Shown in pieces: positions 43,696-52,057 of a stretch of DNA of 64,000 nucleotides. Made by a program: the position numbers and the translations under genes. The DNA comes from JBGPQJ01 sp963709295 (GTDB lineage: Bacteria; Chloroflexota; Anaerolineae; Anaerolineales; Villigracilaceae), in assembly GCA_963709295.1 (NCBI GenBank), contig CAVPVW010000005.1, forward strand, positions 62,001 through 126,000. Reading direction: 5' to 3'. Position 1 is the stretch's first letter, and every line of letters begins with the position of its first letter. Below the pieces are notes generated by a model that searched no databases, was not told the origin of the DNA, and saw only the letters and a program-made list of their open reading frames with translations.

Positions 43696-44904
43696 ATGAA
43701 ACAAATTAATTCAAAACTAATTGTCCTGGTTGTAATCCTCATTCTTGTAACGGTTGCTGCCGTTTTGTGGATACTTCCATATTTCCTCAGCCCTGTTCCT
43801 CTCCCTGCATCGATCGGACCGGGTTATGGGCAAGGGACGGTGCCTGCGCGGGTGGTGGAGATCATCGAGGAAGGGGATATCCAGCTTGGGGAAGTGATCC
43901 AGCCCTATCAGGTCATGCGGATCGAATTGTTGGAAGGTGAATATGAGGGTCTGCTCATGGAGATTGATTATGGCATACGCCAGCTCCGTCAGGAGGGGAT
44001 TTCGTTTTCTCCCGGGGATGAAATTCTGGTCACCATGGGACGGCGTCAAGATGGAGTGCTGACGGCTTATTTTGTGGATATGATGCGAATTAAGCCTTTA
44101 TTGTGGCTTCTGCTAACCTTTATAGTGTCCATAATCGTGATCAGCGGCTGGAAAGGTGTCCGCGCCTTGTTGGCGATGGCTTTCAGCCTGTTGGTGATTA
44201 TCGGTTATATCATTCCGCATATATTGAGCGGCGAAGACCCGGTGAAGGTGAGCATCATCGGTTCTGCAGTTCTCCTGGGGGTCACACTGTATGTCACCTA
44301 CGGATGGAATCTAAAAACGCACTCTTCTGTGGTTTCCATGGTCCTAACGCTTCTGATCACCGGGCTGCTGACCTGGTTCTTTGCAGGGTTGACAAGGCTG
44401 ACCGGTTTTGGCAGCGAGGATGCACTCTTCCTCCTGCAAATGCGGGATGTCTCCATCAACCTGCGCGGTCTGATGCTGGGGGGTATGATCATCGGGGCAG
44501 TAGGCGTCCTGGACGACCTGGTCACCACTCAATCGTCAGCCGTATTCGAATTGCACGGCACAGACCCGGGGCAGGGTTCGCGCGGACTGTTTCGACGATC
44601 CATGCGGGTTGGTCAGGATCACGTTGCTGCCACGGTGAACACACTCGTATTGGCTTATGCGGGGGCGTCCTTGCCCATGCTATTGGTATTTACGCTCGCC
44701 CGAGGAGAATTGAGCTATCTTGTAAATTTTGAGATCATTGCGGTGGAGATCGTCCGCACCTTGGTGGGTTCGCTGGGGCTTATATTTGCCGTTCCCATTG
44801 CCACGGGCATCGCTTCATGGCTCGTCCTGAACGCACATCGGATGGGTGATTTCCGTAAATACCTGGGGCCGGAGAATGCAGGTTCCCATGGGCATTCCCA
44901 TTAG
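43696..44904 (+). CDS. YibE/F-family membrane protein
   Basis: 402 residues. An N-terminal membrane anchor (about 8-30) precedes an extracytoplasmic beta domain (about 45-130: VPARVVEIIEEGDIQLGEVI, GDEILVTMG). Then come seven or eight membrane segments with the YibE/F core LRGLMLGGMIIGAVGVLDDL, TQSSAVFELHG and HVAATVNTLVLAYAGASLPM. The C-terminus is His-rich (GSHGHSH), a possible metal site. Function is unknown in this family. Confidence 0.88.
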   Translation: MKQINSKLIVLVVILILVTVAAVLWILPYFLSPVPLPASIGPGYGQGTVPARVVEIIEEGDIQLGEVIQPYQVMRIELLEGEYEGLLMEIDYGIRQLRQEGISFSPGDEILVTMGRRQDGVLTAYFVDMMRIKPLLWLLLTFIVSIIVISGWKGVRALLAMAFSLLVIIGYIIPHILSGEDPVKVSIIGSAVLLGVTLYVTYGWNLKTHSSVVSMVLTLLITGLLTWFFAGLTRLTGFGSEDALFLLQMRDVSINLRGLMLGGMIIGAVGVLDDLVTTQSSAVFELHGTDPGQGSRGLFRRSMRVGQDHVAATVNTLVLAYAGASLPMLLVFTLARGELSYLVNFEIIAVEIVRTLVGSLGLIFAVPIATGIASWLVLNAHRMGDFRKYLGPENAGSHGHSH

Positions 44905-44945
44905 CCTTTCATTTCCTAAAAATCTGAAAATTCGTGATAATTTGT

Positions 44946-44970
44946 GAAACTTTCTTGAAAATCATGCGTA
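44946..44970 (+). promoter_or_regulatory. Candidate ECF-sigma autoregulated promoter
   Basis: GAAAC (44946-44950), 16-bp spacer, CGTA (44967-44970): the GGAAC-N16-CGT layout of ECF promoters. It lies 33 nt before the sigma gene, which probably activates its own operon. Confidence 0.55.
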
Positions 44971-45002
44971 AGGTGATATAGAACGACCCAACAGGAGCGA
45001 AC

Positions 45003-45602
45003 GTGACCGAAGAAATGGACTGGATTATCCAGTCCCAACGAGGCAGTGACGAAGCCTTCGCAAAGCTGGTAGAGGCATATCAGACACCGGTTTACAACCT
45101 GTGCTATCGTATGCTGGGCGAAGCGGAATCTGCCGAGGATGCCGCCCAGGAGAGTTTTTTCAGGGCGTATCAAAACATCCTCCGTTACGACCCTCAGCGT
45201 TCCTTTGCCACGTGGCTGCTTTCCATCGCCGCACATTATTGCATCGACTGCCTGCGTCGTAGGCGATTTACCACCCTGTCGATCGATGACGATGATGAAG
45301 AGCATCCCATGGAATTGCCGGACCAGTCCGCGCTCAACCCTGAATCTGAAGCGGTGCGTCGAGAGGAGCAGGAACAAATGCAAAAAGCCCTCCGTTCCCT
45401 AAACCCCACAGACCGGGCTGCGATCATTTTGCGCTACTGGTACGATTTCTCGGAAGTGGAAATAGCCGAGAACCTGTCGCTGACGGTCAGCGCGGTCAAA
45501 AGCCGGCTGCACCGCTCACGGCGCGAACTGGCAAAACGCTGGCAGGACGAACAGCCTCGCACCCACCTTGAAAGGAGATCCAATGAATCACCGGCCTTTT
45601 GA
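45003..45602 (+). CDS. ECF-family RNA polymerase sigma factor
   Basis: 199 residues from a GTG with CAGGAG upstream. Region 2: FAKLVEAYQTPVYNLCYRML and AEDAAQESFFRAYQNILRYD, then FATWLLSIAAHYCIDCLRRR. Region 4: ALRSLNPTDRAAIILRYWYD, FSEVEIAENLSLTVSAVKSR and LHRSRRELAKRW. It overlaps the start of a zinc-finger anti-sigma gene by 20 nt. The linker is acidic (IDDDDEEHPMELPDQ). Confidence 0.95.
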   Translation: MTEEMDWIIQSQRGSDEAFAKLVEAYQTPVYNLCYRMLGEAESAEDAAQESFFRAYQNILRYDPQRSFATWLLSIAAHYCIDCLRRRRFTTLSIDDDDEEHPMELPDQSALNPESEAVRREEQEQMQKALRSLNPTDRAAIILRYWYDFSEVEIAENLSLTVSAVKSRLHRSRRELAKRWQDEQPRTHLERRSNESPAF

Positions 45603-46113
45603 AGATTGGCTGCTCGCTGAAGACCCCCTCACGACCGACCAGAAGGCGGATCTGCAGGGTCACCTCAACACCTGCCCATCCTGTCAGGCCATGGCCGAGG
45701 TCAACCTGGCTCTGCGGACGAAAAAAATTGTCGCTCCCGCACCCGGTTTTACCTCACGGTTTCAAACCAGGCTTGTGGTACGCCGGTCTGGACAACGCCG
45801 CCGCAACATGGCGGGGATCTTGATCCTGGTGATCAGTGCCGTGGCGCTGGTGGTTGGGCTGGTTTTTCCGTATTTCGCCTGGGTATTTAATTCACCCTTG
45901 GATATGTTTGTCACCTGGGTCACGACGCTCAGCCTTGTCGTTTCGTCGCTCCTGGCTTATGGCAAGGCAGGCTCGGTCATGCTCCGTGTCGCATCGGGTT
46001 TCATCCCGGTTTATTTATGGGTGGCGGTTTTCACCCTGACCGGACTTGCTGGTCTCCTGTGGGTCGCTTCCATTCGCAAGTTCGCACCCAATTTTGAAGG
46101 AGTTGAAAAATGA
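45583..46113 (+). CDS. Membrane anti-sigma factor with a ZAS zinc finger
   Basis: 176 residues from ATG 45583, behind AAAGGAG that lies in the sigma gene. The N-terminal ZAS motif is DLQGHLNTCPSCQAMAEVNL (HxxxCxxC). About 75 cytoplasmic residues precede three or four membrane helices (ILILVISAVALVVGLVFPYF, VTTLSLVVSSLLAYG, YLWVAVFTLTGLAGLLWVA). It should hold the ECF sigma at the membrane. The stop overlaps the next start (ATGA). Confidence 0.88.
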   Translation: MNHRPFEDWLLAEDPLTTDQKADLQGHLNTCPSCQAMAEVNLALRTKKIVAPAPGFTSRFQTRLVVRRSGQRRRNMAGILILVISAVALVVGLVFPYFAWVFNSPLDMFVTWVTTLSLVVSSLLAYGKAGSVMLRVASGFIPVYLWVAVFTLTGLAGLLWVASIRKFAPNFEGVEK

Positions 46114-47168
46114 AAAATATAACCAAATTTCTAACTTTGCTGGTTCTGGTGGCTTTGCTCGTTATCCCGGGCAGCTCCGTTCTTGCCAAAGGACTCGACG
46201 ACGGGAAAGTCGTCTTCGGGGACAGCTATACCCTTGAAAGCGGCGAGACCCTCACCGGTGACCTGGTGGTCGTCGGGGGAGCCGTAGAAGTCCAGACCGA
46301 TGCTACTGTAGAAGGCAGCGTGGTGGTCATGGGCGGAAGCATAAAAATTGACGGCACAGTGGAACAGGAAGTCGTCATGATCGGCGGGACGGTATCTCTC
46401 GGCTCGAATGCTGTGGTCGAAGGAGATGTCGTTATGGTTGGTGGCTCGATTCAACAGGTTGAAGGTGCTGAAATCAAAGGTGAGATCATCAACACCACTT
46501 CACCCGAGGTTAACATCGAAACCGGAACAGCCATGCTCCCCATGTTTAATGTGCCGGATGCCCCGGAACCGCCGAATTTTGATTTCAATTTCAATCCCAT
46601 TCGCGCGGCGCTTAATGTCTTTGGGCAGGCCTTCCTGATGGCTTTGCTGGCTGCGCTGGTTGTGGCGTTCATCCCGGTGCCCACTCAGCGGGTGGGACAG
46701 GCCGTTTCCTCCCAACCTGTGGTTGCCGGTGGATTGGGCTGCCTGACTGCCTTGGTCGCGCCAATAGCGCTCATCTTTCTTGGTCTGCTTACATTCACAG
46801 TGATACTTGCGCCGTTGACCATTTCTCTAATTGGAATTGGCGCCATCCTGTTGGCGGTTGCCCTGATCTTTGGCGAGATGGCCATCGGCCTCGAAGTGGG
46901 CCAGCGGTTGGTCAAATCCTTCCGTTCCGAATGGCCGCTCCCGTTGTCCGCAGCCATGGGCACCTTCCTGCTCGTCCTCGTTGTTCAGGCGATCGGAAGC
47001 CTGCTGTGGTGCTTCGGTTGGTGGGCGCCGATTCTCCTGGCAATTGCTTCTGTGGGTGGCGTGCTCATGACGCGTTTCGGAACCCGCGCAGCATTGCCTC
47101 CAATGGTTCCTGCTGTACCGGCAGATTCGAGCAACGTGCCTGAACCTCCTCTGCCTCCAGCCAACTAG
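46110..47168 (+). CDS. Bactofilin-like beta-helix protein with C-terminal membrane domain
   Basis: 352 residues with an N-terminal signal peptide (LLVLVALLVIPGSSVLA). Residues about 30-140 form a right-handed beta-helix like bactofilins, with repeating G-D-L/V-V-V-V-G-G strands (GDLVVVGGAVEVQTDATVEG, SVVVMGGSIKIDG, VVMIGGTVSLGSNAVVEGDV). The C-terminal half has about six membrane helices. It is the third gene of the ECF operon by ATGA overlap, so it is likely the sigma target or an envelope-stress effector. Classical bactofilins are cytoplasmic and lack both the signal and the membrane part. Confidence 0.8.
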   Translation: MKNITKFLTLLVLVALLVIPGSSVLAKGLDDGKVVFGDSYTLESGETLTGDLVVVGGAVEVQTDATVEGSVVVMGGSIKIDGTVEQEVVMIGGTVSLGSNAVVEGDVVMVGGSIQQVEGAEIKGEIINTTSPEVNIETGTAMLPMFNVPDAPEPPNFDFNFNPIRAALNVFGQAFLMALLAALVVAFIPVPTQRVGQAVSSQPVVAGGLGCLTALVAPIALIFLGLLTFTVILAPLTISLIGIGAILLAVALIFGEMAIGLEVGQRLVKSFRSEWPLPLSAAMGTFLLVLVVQAIGSLLWCFGWWAPILLAIASVGGVLMTRFGTRAALPPMVPAVPADSSNVPEPPLPPAN

Positions 47169-47192
47169 TGCGGTCGGATTTGCCTCTACCTG

Positions 47193-47226
47193 ACCCCTCT
47201 TCAAAAAAGAAGAGGGGTTCTTTTTC
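47193..47226 (+). terminator. Terminator of the ECF operon
   Basis: A 10-bp stem ACCCCTCTTC/GAAGAGGGGT with loop A6 is followed by TCTTTTTC. Confidence 0.9.
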
Positions 47227-47260
47227 AGGTTTGATATAATGATTAAGTTTACCGTCCGAG

Positions 47261-48382
47261 ATGAAAATGACCAAGTCGAACAGTCAAGCACATAAAATTC
47301 CGCTGCATCCCAACCCGCCCCCGTTGATCAAGGTCACCGGTTCACACCGCGACATTGGACGCCAGCTCGGGCAGGCAGTCCCGCAACAGATCCGCCACAG
47401 CATAGACAATGCCCACAAGCTATTGGCGGATGCCTATGAGACCCTCGGATTAACTTGGGATGGAGCTCAAATCCAGGCGCGGAAATACCTCCCGTTTGCC
47501 CAGGAGCGATACCCGCAATATGTTGACGAGATCATGGGGATGGCCGAAGGATCGAGCGTATCCTTCGAGGACCTTATGGTTCTTAATGCCATGGAGGCGG
47601 TGACGACGGATGCCCTGCATCTGACACGCTGCACATCATTCGCGGTGAATGGAATGCGAACCGCCGATGGTCATGTGCTGATCGGCCACAATGAAGATTG
47701 GGTGCCCGAAGACGAGGACGACGTCTACGTGGTTCATGCCATACCGGATGATGAACCGCCGTTTTTGGCGATGAGTTATGGCGGACTGCTTCCCAATATC
47801 GGATTCAACTCCAAGGGAATCGCCCAATTTTGCGACTCAGTCTATCCCAACAACTCGCGCATCGGAATTCCTCGTGTGTTGGTTTCACGTGCGGTGCTGG
47901 CAGCGGAGACTCCGGCAGATGCCATCCGGTTTATGCTGGCCCCGCACCGCGCAGCAGGGTACAACCATTTGCTTGCTCATGAGAGCGGGGAGTTATACAA
48001 CGTTGAAGTATCGGCGCGGCGCTTTGCAATCATCTATGGCAACGAAGGCTCCGTCGTCCATACCAATCATTACCTCTCCGAGAGTATGCAGGAAGTCGAG
48101 GATTCTCCCGACGAATTGATATCTTCCCGCGTGCGTTACTTTCGGGCAAAGCGCTTGTTGAAACAGGTGCCCAAACATTCAATAAAAACCCTTCAGTCCA
48201 TTCTGAAGGACCATGTCAATTTCTCCAATTCGATTTGTAACCATGCGATTGAGATGGAGGACCCCCTGGATCGTGAGAAGACGATCAATTCGATGGTGCT
48301 GGATTTAACGGCGCGCGAGCTTCACATTGCCTGGGGCAATCCATGCGAAAACCCCTATCACACCTACCATCTTGACGTCTGA
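47261..48382 (+). CDS. C45/acyl-CoA:6-APA acyltransferase-like Ntn hydrolase
   Basis: 373 residues. A TATAAT at 47235-47240 lies 20 nt before the ATG. The fold starts VTGSHRDIGRQLGQAVPQQI. The likely processing site and nucleophile cysteine are in HLTRCTSFAVNGMRTADGHV, followed by LIGHNEDWVPEDEDDVYVVH. Later motifs: ISxxLPNIGFNSKG-type text (LLPNIGFNSKGIAQFCDSVY) and VVHTNHYLSE. C45 enzymes are autoproteolytic N-terminal nucleophile amidohydrolases or acyltransferases. The cysteine is internal (about residue 127), as in proenzymes. The stop codon is the first part of a split terminator. Confidence 0.85.
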   Translation: MKMTKSNSQAHKIPLHPNPPPLIKVTGSHRDIGRQLGQAVPQQIRHSIDNAHKLLADAYETLGLTWDGAQIQARKYLPFAQERYPQYVDEIMGMAEGSSVSFEDLMVLNAMEAVTTDALHLTRCTSFAVNGMRTADGHVLIGHNEDWVPEDEDDVYVVHAIPDDEPPFLAMSYGGLLPNIGFNSKGIAQFCDSVYPNNSRIGIPRVLVSRAVLAAETPADAIRFMLAPHRAAGYNHLLAHESGELYNVEVSARRFAIIYGNEGSVVHTNHYLSESMQEVEDSPDELISSRVRYFRAKRLLKQVPKHSIKTLQSILKDHVNFSNSICNHAIEMEDPLDREKTINSMVLDLTARELHIAWGNPCENPYHTYHLDV

Positions 48383-48394
48383 CAAAAAGGAGCG
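48379..48394 (+). repeat. Left arm of a terminator split by the IS remnant
   Basis: CTGACAAAAAGGAGCG is the exact reverse complement of 49399-49414. With the intervening kilobase removed, the two arms would form an A-rich/T-rich terminator hairpin between the convergent Ntn-hydrolase and MFS genes. Confidence 0.7.
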
Positions 48395-48515
48395 AGATGA
48401 GCAGCTGCTGGCAGAGAATGAATATCTGCGGGCGGAGAATGAATACCTAAAAAAATTGAACGCCTTGGTGGCAGAGCGGGAAGCTCGCGAGAAACGCGGC
48501 AAAAAGACCGAGTAG
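48395..48515 (+). pseudogene. IS3 OrfA, C-terminal remnant
   Basis: About 39 codons remain, reading DEQLLAENEYLRAENEYLKK and LNALVAEREAREKRGKKTE, the leucine-zipper tail of IS3 OrfA proteins. The helix-turn-helix part is gone. The C-AAA-AAG near 48500-48506, just before the TAG, is the expected place for the -1 shift into orfB. Confidence 0.8.
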
Positions 48516-49360
48516 CTATTCTCTCTGAACTAAGGCAGAACTATCCGTTGGGAGTGCTTCTTCAAATAGCTCACCTTCCCAGAAGCACCTATTATTATCA
48601 TGTCCAACACCTCTCGGACCCGCAAAAACACGTGCCGGAACGGGAGGAAATCCGCCAGATCTGCGAAGAACACAAAGGACGCTACGGGTATCGGCGGGTC
48701 ACCCTAGCGCTGCATCAAGAGGGGTACGCCACCAATCACAAATTGGTGATGAAGCTCATGAGGGAAGAACAGCTCAGCTGTGTCTTGCGGCCCAAAAAGT
48801 ATCGTTCCTACCGTGGCGAGGTTGGCAGAGTGGCTCCCAACCGGTTGAATTGCCATTTCAGGGCGGTGAAGCCCAACACGAAATGGGCCACGGACATCAC
48901 GCAATTCGAAGTGCAGGGACAGAAGCTTTATCTGTCCCCCATCCTGGATCTCTACAACGGGGAGATCGTGAGCTATTCCCTATCGAAGACCCCCAACGTC
49001 CAGCTGGTGATGGACATGCTGCGACAGGCTTTCCGAAAGATACCGAACTCGGAACGCTTGATGCTCCACTCCGACCAGGGCTGGCACTACCAGATGGCAC
49101 CTTATCGGAAGATGCTCAAGGAAAAAGGCATCACTCAGAGCATGTCCCGCAAAGGCAATTGTTATGATAACTGTGTGATCGAGAACTTCTTCGGTGTGCT
49201 CAAAACCGAATTCTTCCGCAATCAGTCCTTCGCTACGGTGGATCATTTCCAGAAAGAACTGGAGAGTTACATCGATTACTACAACAACCGGCGAATTAAG
49301 GTTAAACTAAAAGGACTGAGCCCTGTTCAGTTCAGAACTCAGTCCCTTGTCCCTACTTAA
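48512..49360 (+). CDS. IS3 OrfB transposase (DDE integrase)
   Basis: About 280 residues in the -1 frame relative to orfA; TTG 48548 is the first usual start, but expression is normally by frameshift (K-K-D-R-V-A-I-L join). HTH_21 domain: HLPRSTYYYHVQHLS and EEHKGRYGYRRVTLALHQEG. Catalytic rve core: first Asp in NTKWATDITQFEVQGQKLYL, second in RLMLHSDQGWHYQ, Glu in CYDNCVIENFFGVLKTE. It ends FRTQSLVPT. The catalytic triad is intact. Confidence 0.9.
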   Translation, partial: VAILSELRQNYPLGVLLQIAHLPRSTYYYHVQHLSDPQKHVPEREEIRQICEEHKGRYGYRRVTLALHQEGYATNHKLVMKLMREEQLSCVLRPKKYRSYRGEVGRVAPNRLNCHFRAVKPNTKWATDITQFEVQGQKLYLSPILDLYNGEIVSYSLSKTPNVQLVMDMLRQAFRKIPNSERLMLHSDQGWHYQMAPYRKMLKEKGITQSMSRKGNCYDNCVIENFFGVLKTEFFRNQSFATVDHFQKELESYIDYYNNRRIKVKLKGLSPVQFRTQSLVPT

Positions 49361-49364
49361 TTCC

Positions 49365-49389
49365 TGTCCAACTAATGGGGTGCACTACA
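49365..49389 (+). repeat. Right terminal inverted repeat of the IS3 element
   Basis: TGTCCAACTAATGGGGTGCA then CTACA resembles the IS150-group right end, which finishes ...GGGGTGCAGTACA. No matching left end is found near 48395. Confidence 0.7.
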
Positions 49390-49398
49390 AGTTCAATG

Positions 49399-49414
49399 CG
49401 CTCCTTTTTGTCAG
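49399..49414 (-). repeat. Right arm of the split terminator
   Basis: CGCTCCTTTTTGTCAG is the perfect 16-bp inverse of 48379-48394. It stands 14 nt from the repaired stop of the minus-strand MFS gene. Confidence 0.7.
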
Positions 49415-49427
49415 GTTGAAAATGATC

Positions 49428-50610
49428 TTAATCTGCCACTACCGGCAGGGTGCCCGATTCTTCTTCTCGCAGAAGCAGGGTGGTAAGTGATGCGGCAAGA
49501 GTTCAGCAGGGCAGTGAAAGCAAATACGGCCGGGATTCCATAGGCGTCGGCCAGGGGTCCGCAAAGCAGCGAGCCGATGGCCCCGGCTGAGAACATGAAT
49601 CCCAGGGTTAGGCCTGAAGCCGTCGCCATTCCGGTGGGAAGGGCGCGTTGCGCCAGAACGACCACGATGCTGTGGACGGCTCCGGTGAACGCGCCTGAAA
49701 GCGGCACTAGGATGTACAACCACGGCGACCAGCCGATTTGAGAAATCGCATAGATCGGAAAGGAGGCAAGCATCAGCACCATCATGGCCACGCGCTGCTT
49801 TCCAAGCCGGTCGGCAAGGTTGCCTCCGATCACGTTACCAATGGCCGAACCACCACTGAACAGACCGACAAACAGCCCATAAACGGCCGCTGTTTCACCC
49901 ATATCGCTAAGGTATTTGGGGATATAAGTGGACATGTTCGATTGCGCCCATGCCTGGAGCCCGCCAACGACCGCCAGCGCGACGATGAAGCGGCGGCTGC
50001 CGGCAAGGTGGAATTTTCCTGCGTTGTAGCTGGTTTTCGGATGCGGTAGAAATTCACGAAGCTGCCAGACAGCATTCAAGCCGATGGGCACCGCGACGAT
50101 GGGGAGAATGATCAACCCGATCGGGCCGTAGATGTCCAGCAGCGGGCCGCCGATGATGGGACCCAAAAAGTATCCCCCCTGCCCAAAAAGGAAGAACCAG
50201 GACGCGGCTGTCGTTTCACGCTGGGACAATTTCGTGCGTCCGCGCATTGTGGCATGCATGGTTCCGGCAGGGTGGAAGGCCGCTGAGCCCAGGCTGGCAA
50301 GGATCAGGCAGGGGATGGCGAAATGAACCGGCAGAAAAAGTGCCAGGGCGAAAAATCCAGACATCCAAAGGATTCCCCCGGCTGCCATCAGGCGAGACCG
50401 GCCGTATTGGTCGCTGATCCATCCAAAAAGAGGCTGGGAAAGGGAGGCGACGCAGATGTAGAGCGTGGTGATGGCGGCGTAGGTGGTGTTGGTAAGTCCC
50501 AGCTCAGCGCTCCAATAAGTGAGAAGCACTGCGCGCTGCCCGTTCATCACATCCACGATCATATGACCGAGAGCGACTGAAGAAAATAGTGCATCCAGTA
50601 GAAGTTTCAT
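49428..50610 (-). CDS. MFS transporter (fosmidomycin-resistance-like), frameshifted near its 3' end
   Basis: Starts MKLLLDALFSSVALGHMIVD. Twelve membrane segments. Loop motif GWISDQYGRSRLMAAGGI in the first half and GGNLADRLGKQRVAMMVLML in the second. The GSAAFHPAG motif in the first half is typical of the Fsr subgroup. The apparent C-terminus (NSCRITYHPASARRR) has lost sense. Removing one base near 49502 gives TLAASLTTLLLREEESGTLP then VVAD, ending with TAA at 49428-49430, a normal tail. About 393 residues. It follows nadD by 9 nt and is probably cotranscribed. Confidence 0.88.
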
Positions 50611-50619
50611 CCGCCTGTT

Positions 50620-51222
50620 TTACCTGTAGAGTTTCTTTTCTTGTATGTAGTCGAAAACCATTGAGACGAGAAAATGCCGAAAAGCCCGTCGCTCTCTGGC
50701 GCGGCGGCGAATGTCTCGGGAGGATATTTCGAGGAGGGGAGAATCAACGAAAAGGACTTTCTTTGAAATACCTGGAAGAATCTCCTCGAGTTCGGTTAAA
50801 TCTATAGTCTCAAAAGGGCGACGCATTACTCCCAGGCCCTGGCAAACGTCCAAAAGCTCCGCGGGGCGGTGCCAGGTTCGCAATTCACGCAGAGAATCGC
50901 CGCCGATCAGTAACAAAAGCTCGGCGTCGGGGAATTGGTTTTTTATCACCCGCACTGTATCCAGCATGTAATGAGGTCCCTGGCGGTCGATTTCGGCACG
51001 GGACAATTCGAAATGGGGGTAATCGTCCAGCATAAGTTGGGTCATAGTAAGACGGTGTTCCAGGGCTGTTATTTCCTGGTCCAATTTATGCGGTGGAACA
51101 GGCGTGAGCACCCATAGAACCCTGGATAACTCAAGCTGGTCCAACGCTTCAGCAGCCAAAATCAAATGTCCAAGATGAGGGGGATCGAAAGTACCGCCAA
51201 AAATACCTATTTTATCCGCCAT
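50620..51222 (-). CDS. nadD: Nicotinate-nucleotide adenylyltransferase NadD
   Basis: 200 residues. The nucleotidyltransferase motif GIFGGTFDPPHLGHLILAAE starts at residue 5 and contains the HxGH (HLGH). Other features: VLTPVPPHK, PHYMLDTVRVIKNQFPDAEL, LLIGGDSLRELRTWHRP and SSRDIRRRAR (ISSTxIR-type). It makes deamido-NAD and completes the pathway begun by nadBAC at 21-24 kb. A TATACT lies 6 nt before the ATG with no Shine-Dalgarno. Confidence 0.95.
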   Translation of the reverse strand: MADKIGIFGGTFDPPHLGHLILAAEALDQLELSRVLWVLTPVPPHKLDQEITALEHRLTMTQLMLDDYPHFELSRAEIDRQGPHYMLDTVRVIKNQFPDAELLLLIGGDSLRELRTWHRPAELLDVCQGLGVMRRPFETIDLTELEEILPGISKKVLFVDSPLLEISSRDIRRRARERRAFRHFLVSMVFDYIQEKKLYR

Positions 51223-51228
51223 GGATTG

Positions 51229-51234
51229 AGTATA
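51229..51234 (-). promoter_or_regulatory. -10 box of nadD, 6 nt from the start codon
   Basis: TATACT on the minus strand is followed by CAATCC and ATG; the transcript would begin at the start codon. Confidence 0.45.
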
Positions 51235-51337
51235 ACCTGATGGCGTTCTTTATAAAAGATTCATCCTGTATTCACAATTTCTACACAAATGATAATTATG
51301 ATTTAGGAAATTCACTGATTTAGATAAAGGAGAATCT

Positions 51338-51805
51338 ATGAGCAAGACATGGAAATGGATAATTGGAATATTGATCGGCTTTTTGGTGTTGGTGGTCATC
51401 GTCGCCATCCCGTTTGGGATGCACCAATTGGCAGGGAACAATACTCAGCAATTTCCCGCACGTGGCTTTGAACGCGGCTTTGATCAAAACCTTGGCCCGG
51501 GCATGATGGGACGCGGGGCAGATAGTTTTTACTGGCATCAAAGTATGATGAATCGGAATCCTGGTTTCATGAGACCGGTGATGTATGGATCGGGTTTCTT
51601 CTTCCTTGGGATATTTAGATTGCTCATTCCGCTGGCGGTTGTCGGACTGGCAATTTACGGAGTGGTAGCTCTCTTTAGACGGAAACCATCTCCAGTAGTT
51701 GCTGCGGAGGCCGTCCCAGCCATCCTCACTCGAACCTGTGCAAGCTGCGGAAAACCCGCTCAGGATGATTGGAAGAACTGTCCACATTGCGGAAACACAC
51801 TGTAA
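51338..51805 (+). CDS. Membrane protein with C-terminal zinc ribbon
   Basis: 155 residues, AAAGGAG 6 nt before the ATG. Two membrane helices (WIIGILIGFLVLVVIVAI and FLGIFRLLIPLAVVGLAIYG) flank an extracytoplasmic Met/Gly/Phe-rich loop (GPGMMGRGADSFYWHQSMMN) that could bind copper or another soft metal. The C-terminal cytoplasmic zinc ribbon is TCASCGKPAQDDWKNCPHCG. No family name is certain. Confidence 0.75.
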   Translation: MSKTWKWIIGILIGFLVLVVIVAIPFGMHQLAGNNTQQFPARGFERGFDQNLGPGMMGRGADSFYWHQSMMNRNPGFMRPVMYGSGFFFLGIFRLLIPLAVVGLAIYGVVALFRRKPSPVVAAEAVPAILTRTCASCGKPAQDDWKNCPHCGNTL

Positions 51806-51822
51806 CCTTAGAATTCATTAGT

Positions 51823-51858
51823 GCTAAAAAGGCTTCCCATTAGGGGAGCCTTTTTAGC
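51823..51858. terminator. Terminator after the zinc-ribbon gene
   Basis: A 16-bp stem GCTAAAAAGGCTTCCC/GGGGAGCCTTTTTAGC (one T-G pair) with loop ATTA. Symmetric A/T tracts allow action on both strands. Confidence 0.92.
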
Positions 51859-51905
51859 TTATTTAGTTCACCTCTCAATAAATTACAGCGCGAACCCTTC
51901 CGGTT

Positions 51906-52049
51906 TTATAACAGAAGGGTCCGCTTTGGGAGGGGAGGATGGTCGATGATGGCCACTTTGCTGTTTTCATAATAAATGATGACCGGAAGCCAGTCAATGG
52001 CTTTCCGGTCGTTGTAAAGAACCTGCAAAGTAAATGGATTTTTGCCCAT
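51906..52049 (-). CDS. Small hypothetical protein (47 residues) behind the chelatase gene
   Basis: Open frame ATG to TAA starting MGKNPFTLQVLYNDRKAIDW and continuing LPVIIYYENSKVAIIDHPPL. The composition is protein-like and the ATG lies 8 nt after the chelatase stop codon, which fits a cotranscribed small gene. No Shine-Dalgarno is visible and no family is recognised. Confidence 0.45.
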   Translation of the reverse strand: MGKNPFTLQVLYNDRKAIDWLPVIIYYENSKVAIIDHPPLPKRTLLL

Positions 52050-52057
52050 AATTCGGG

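Larger units (their letters stand above)
48395..49389 (+). mobile_element. IS3-family (IS150-like) insertion sequence, 5' truncated
   Basis: Contains the last part of orfA, complete orfB and a right terminal inverted repeat (49365-49389). The left inverted repeat and about the first two thirds of orfA are missing, so the element cannot move unaided. The remnant lies exactly between the two arms of a 16-bp inverted repeat. Confidence 0.85.

Noticed and set aside
48300..48420. Left terminal inverted repeat of the IS3 element
   Set aside because: No sequence matching the right end is found, and the preceding gene reads normally to its stop, so the left end is treated as lost.
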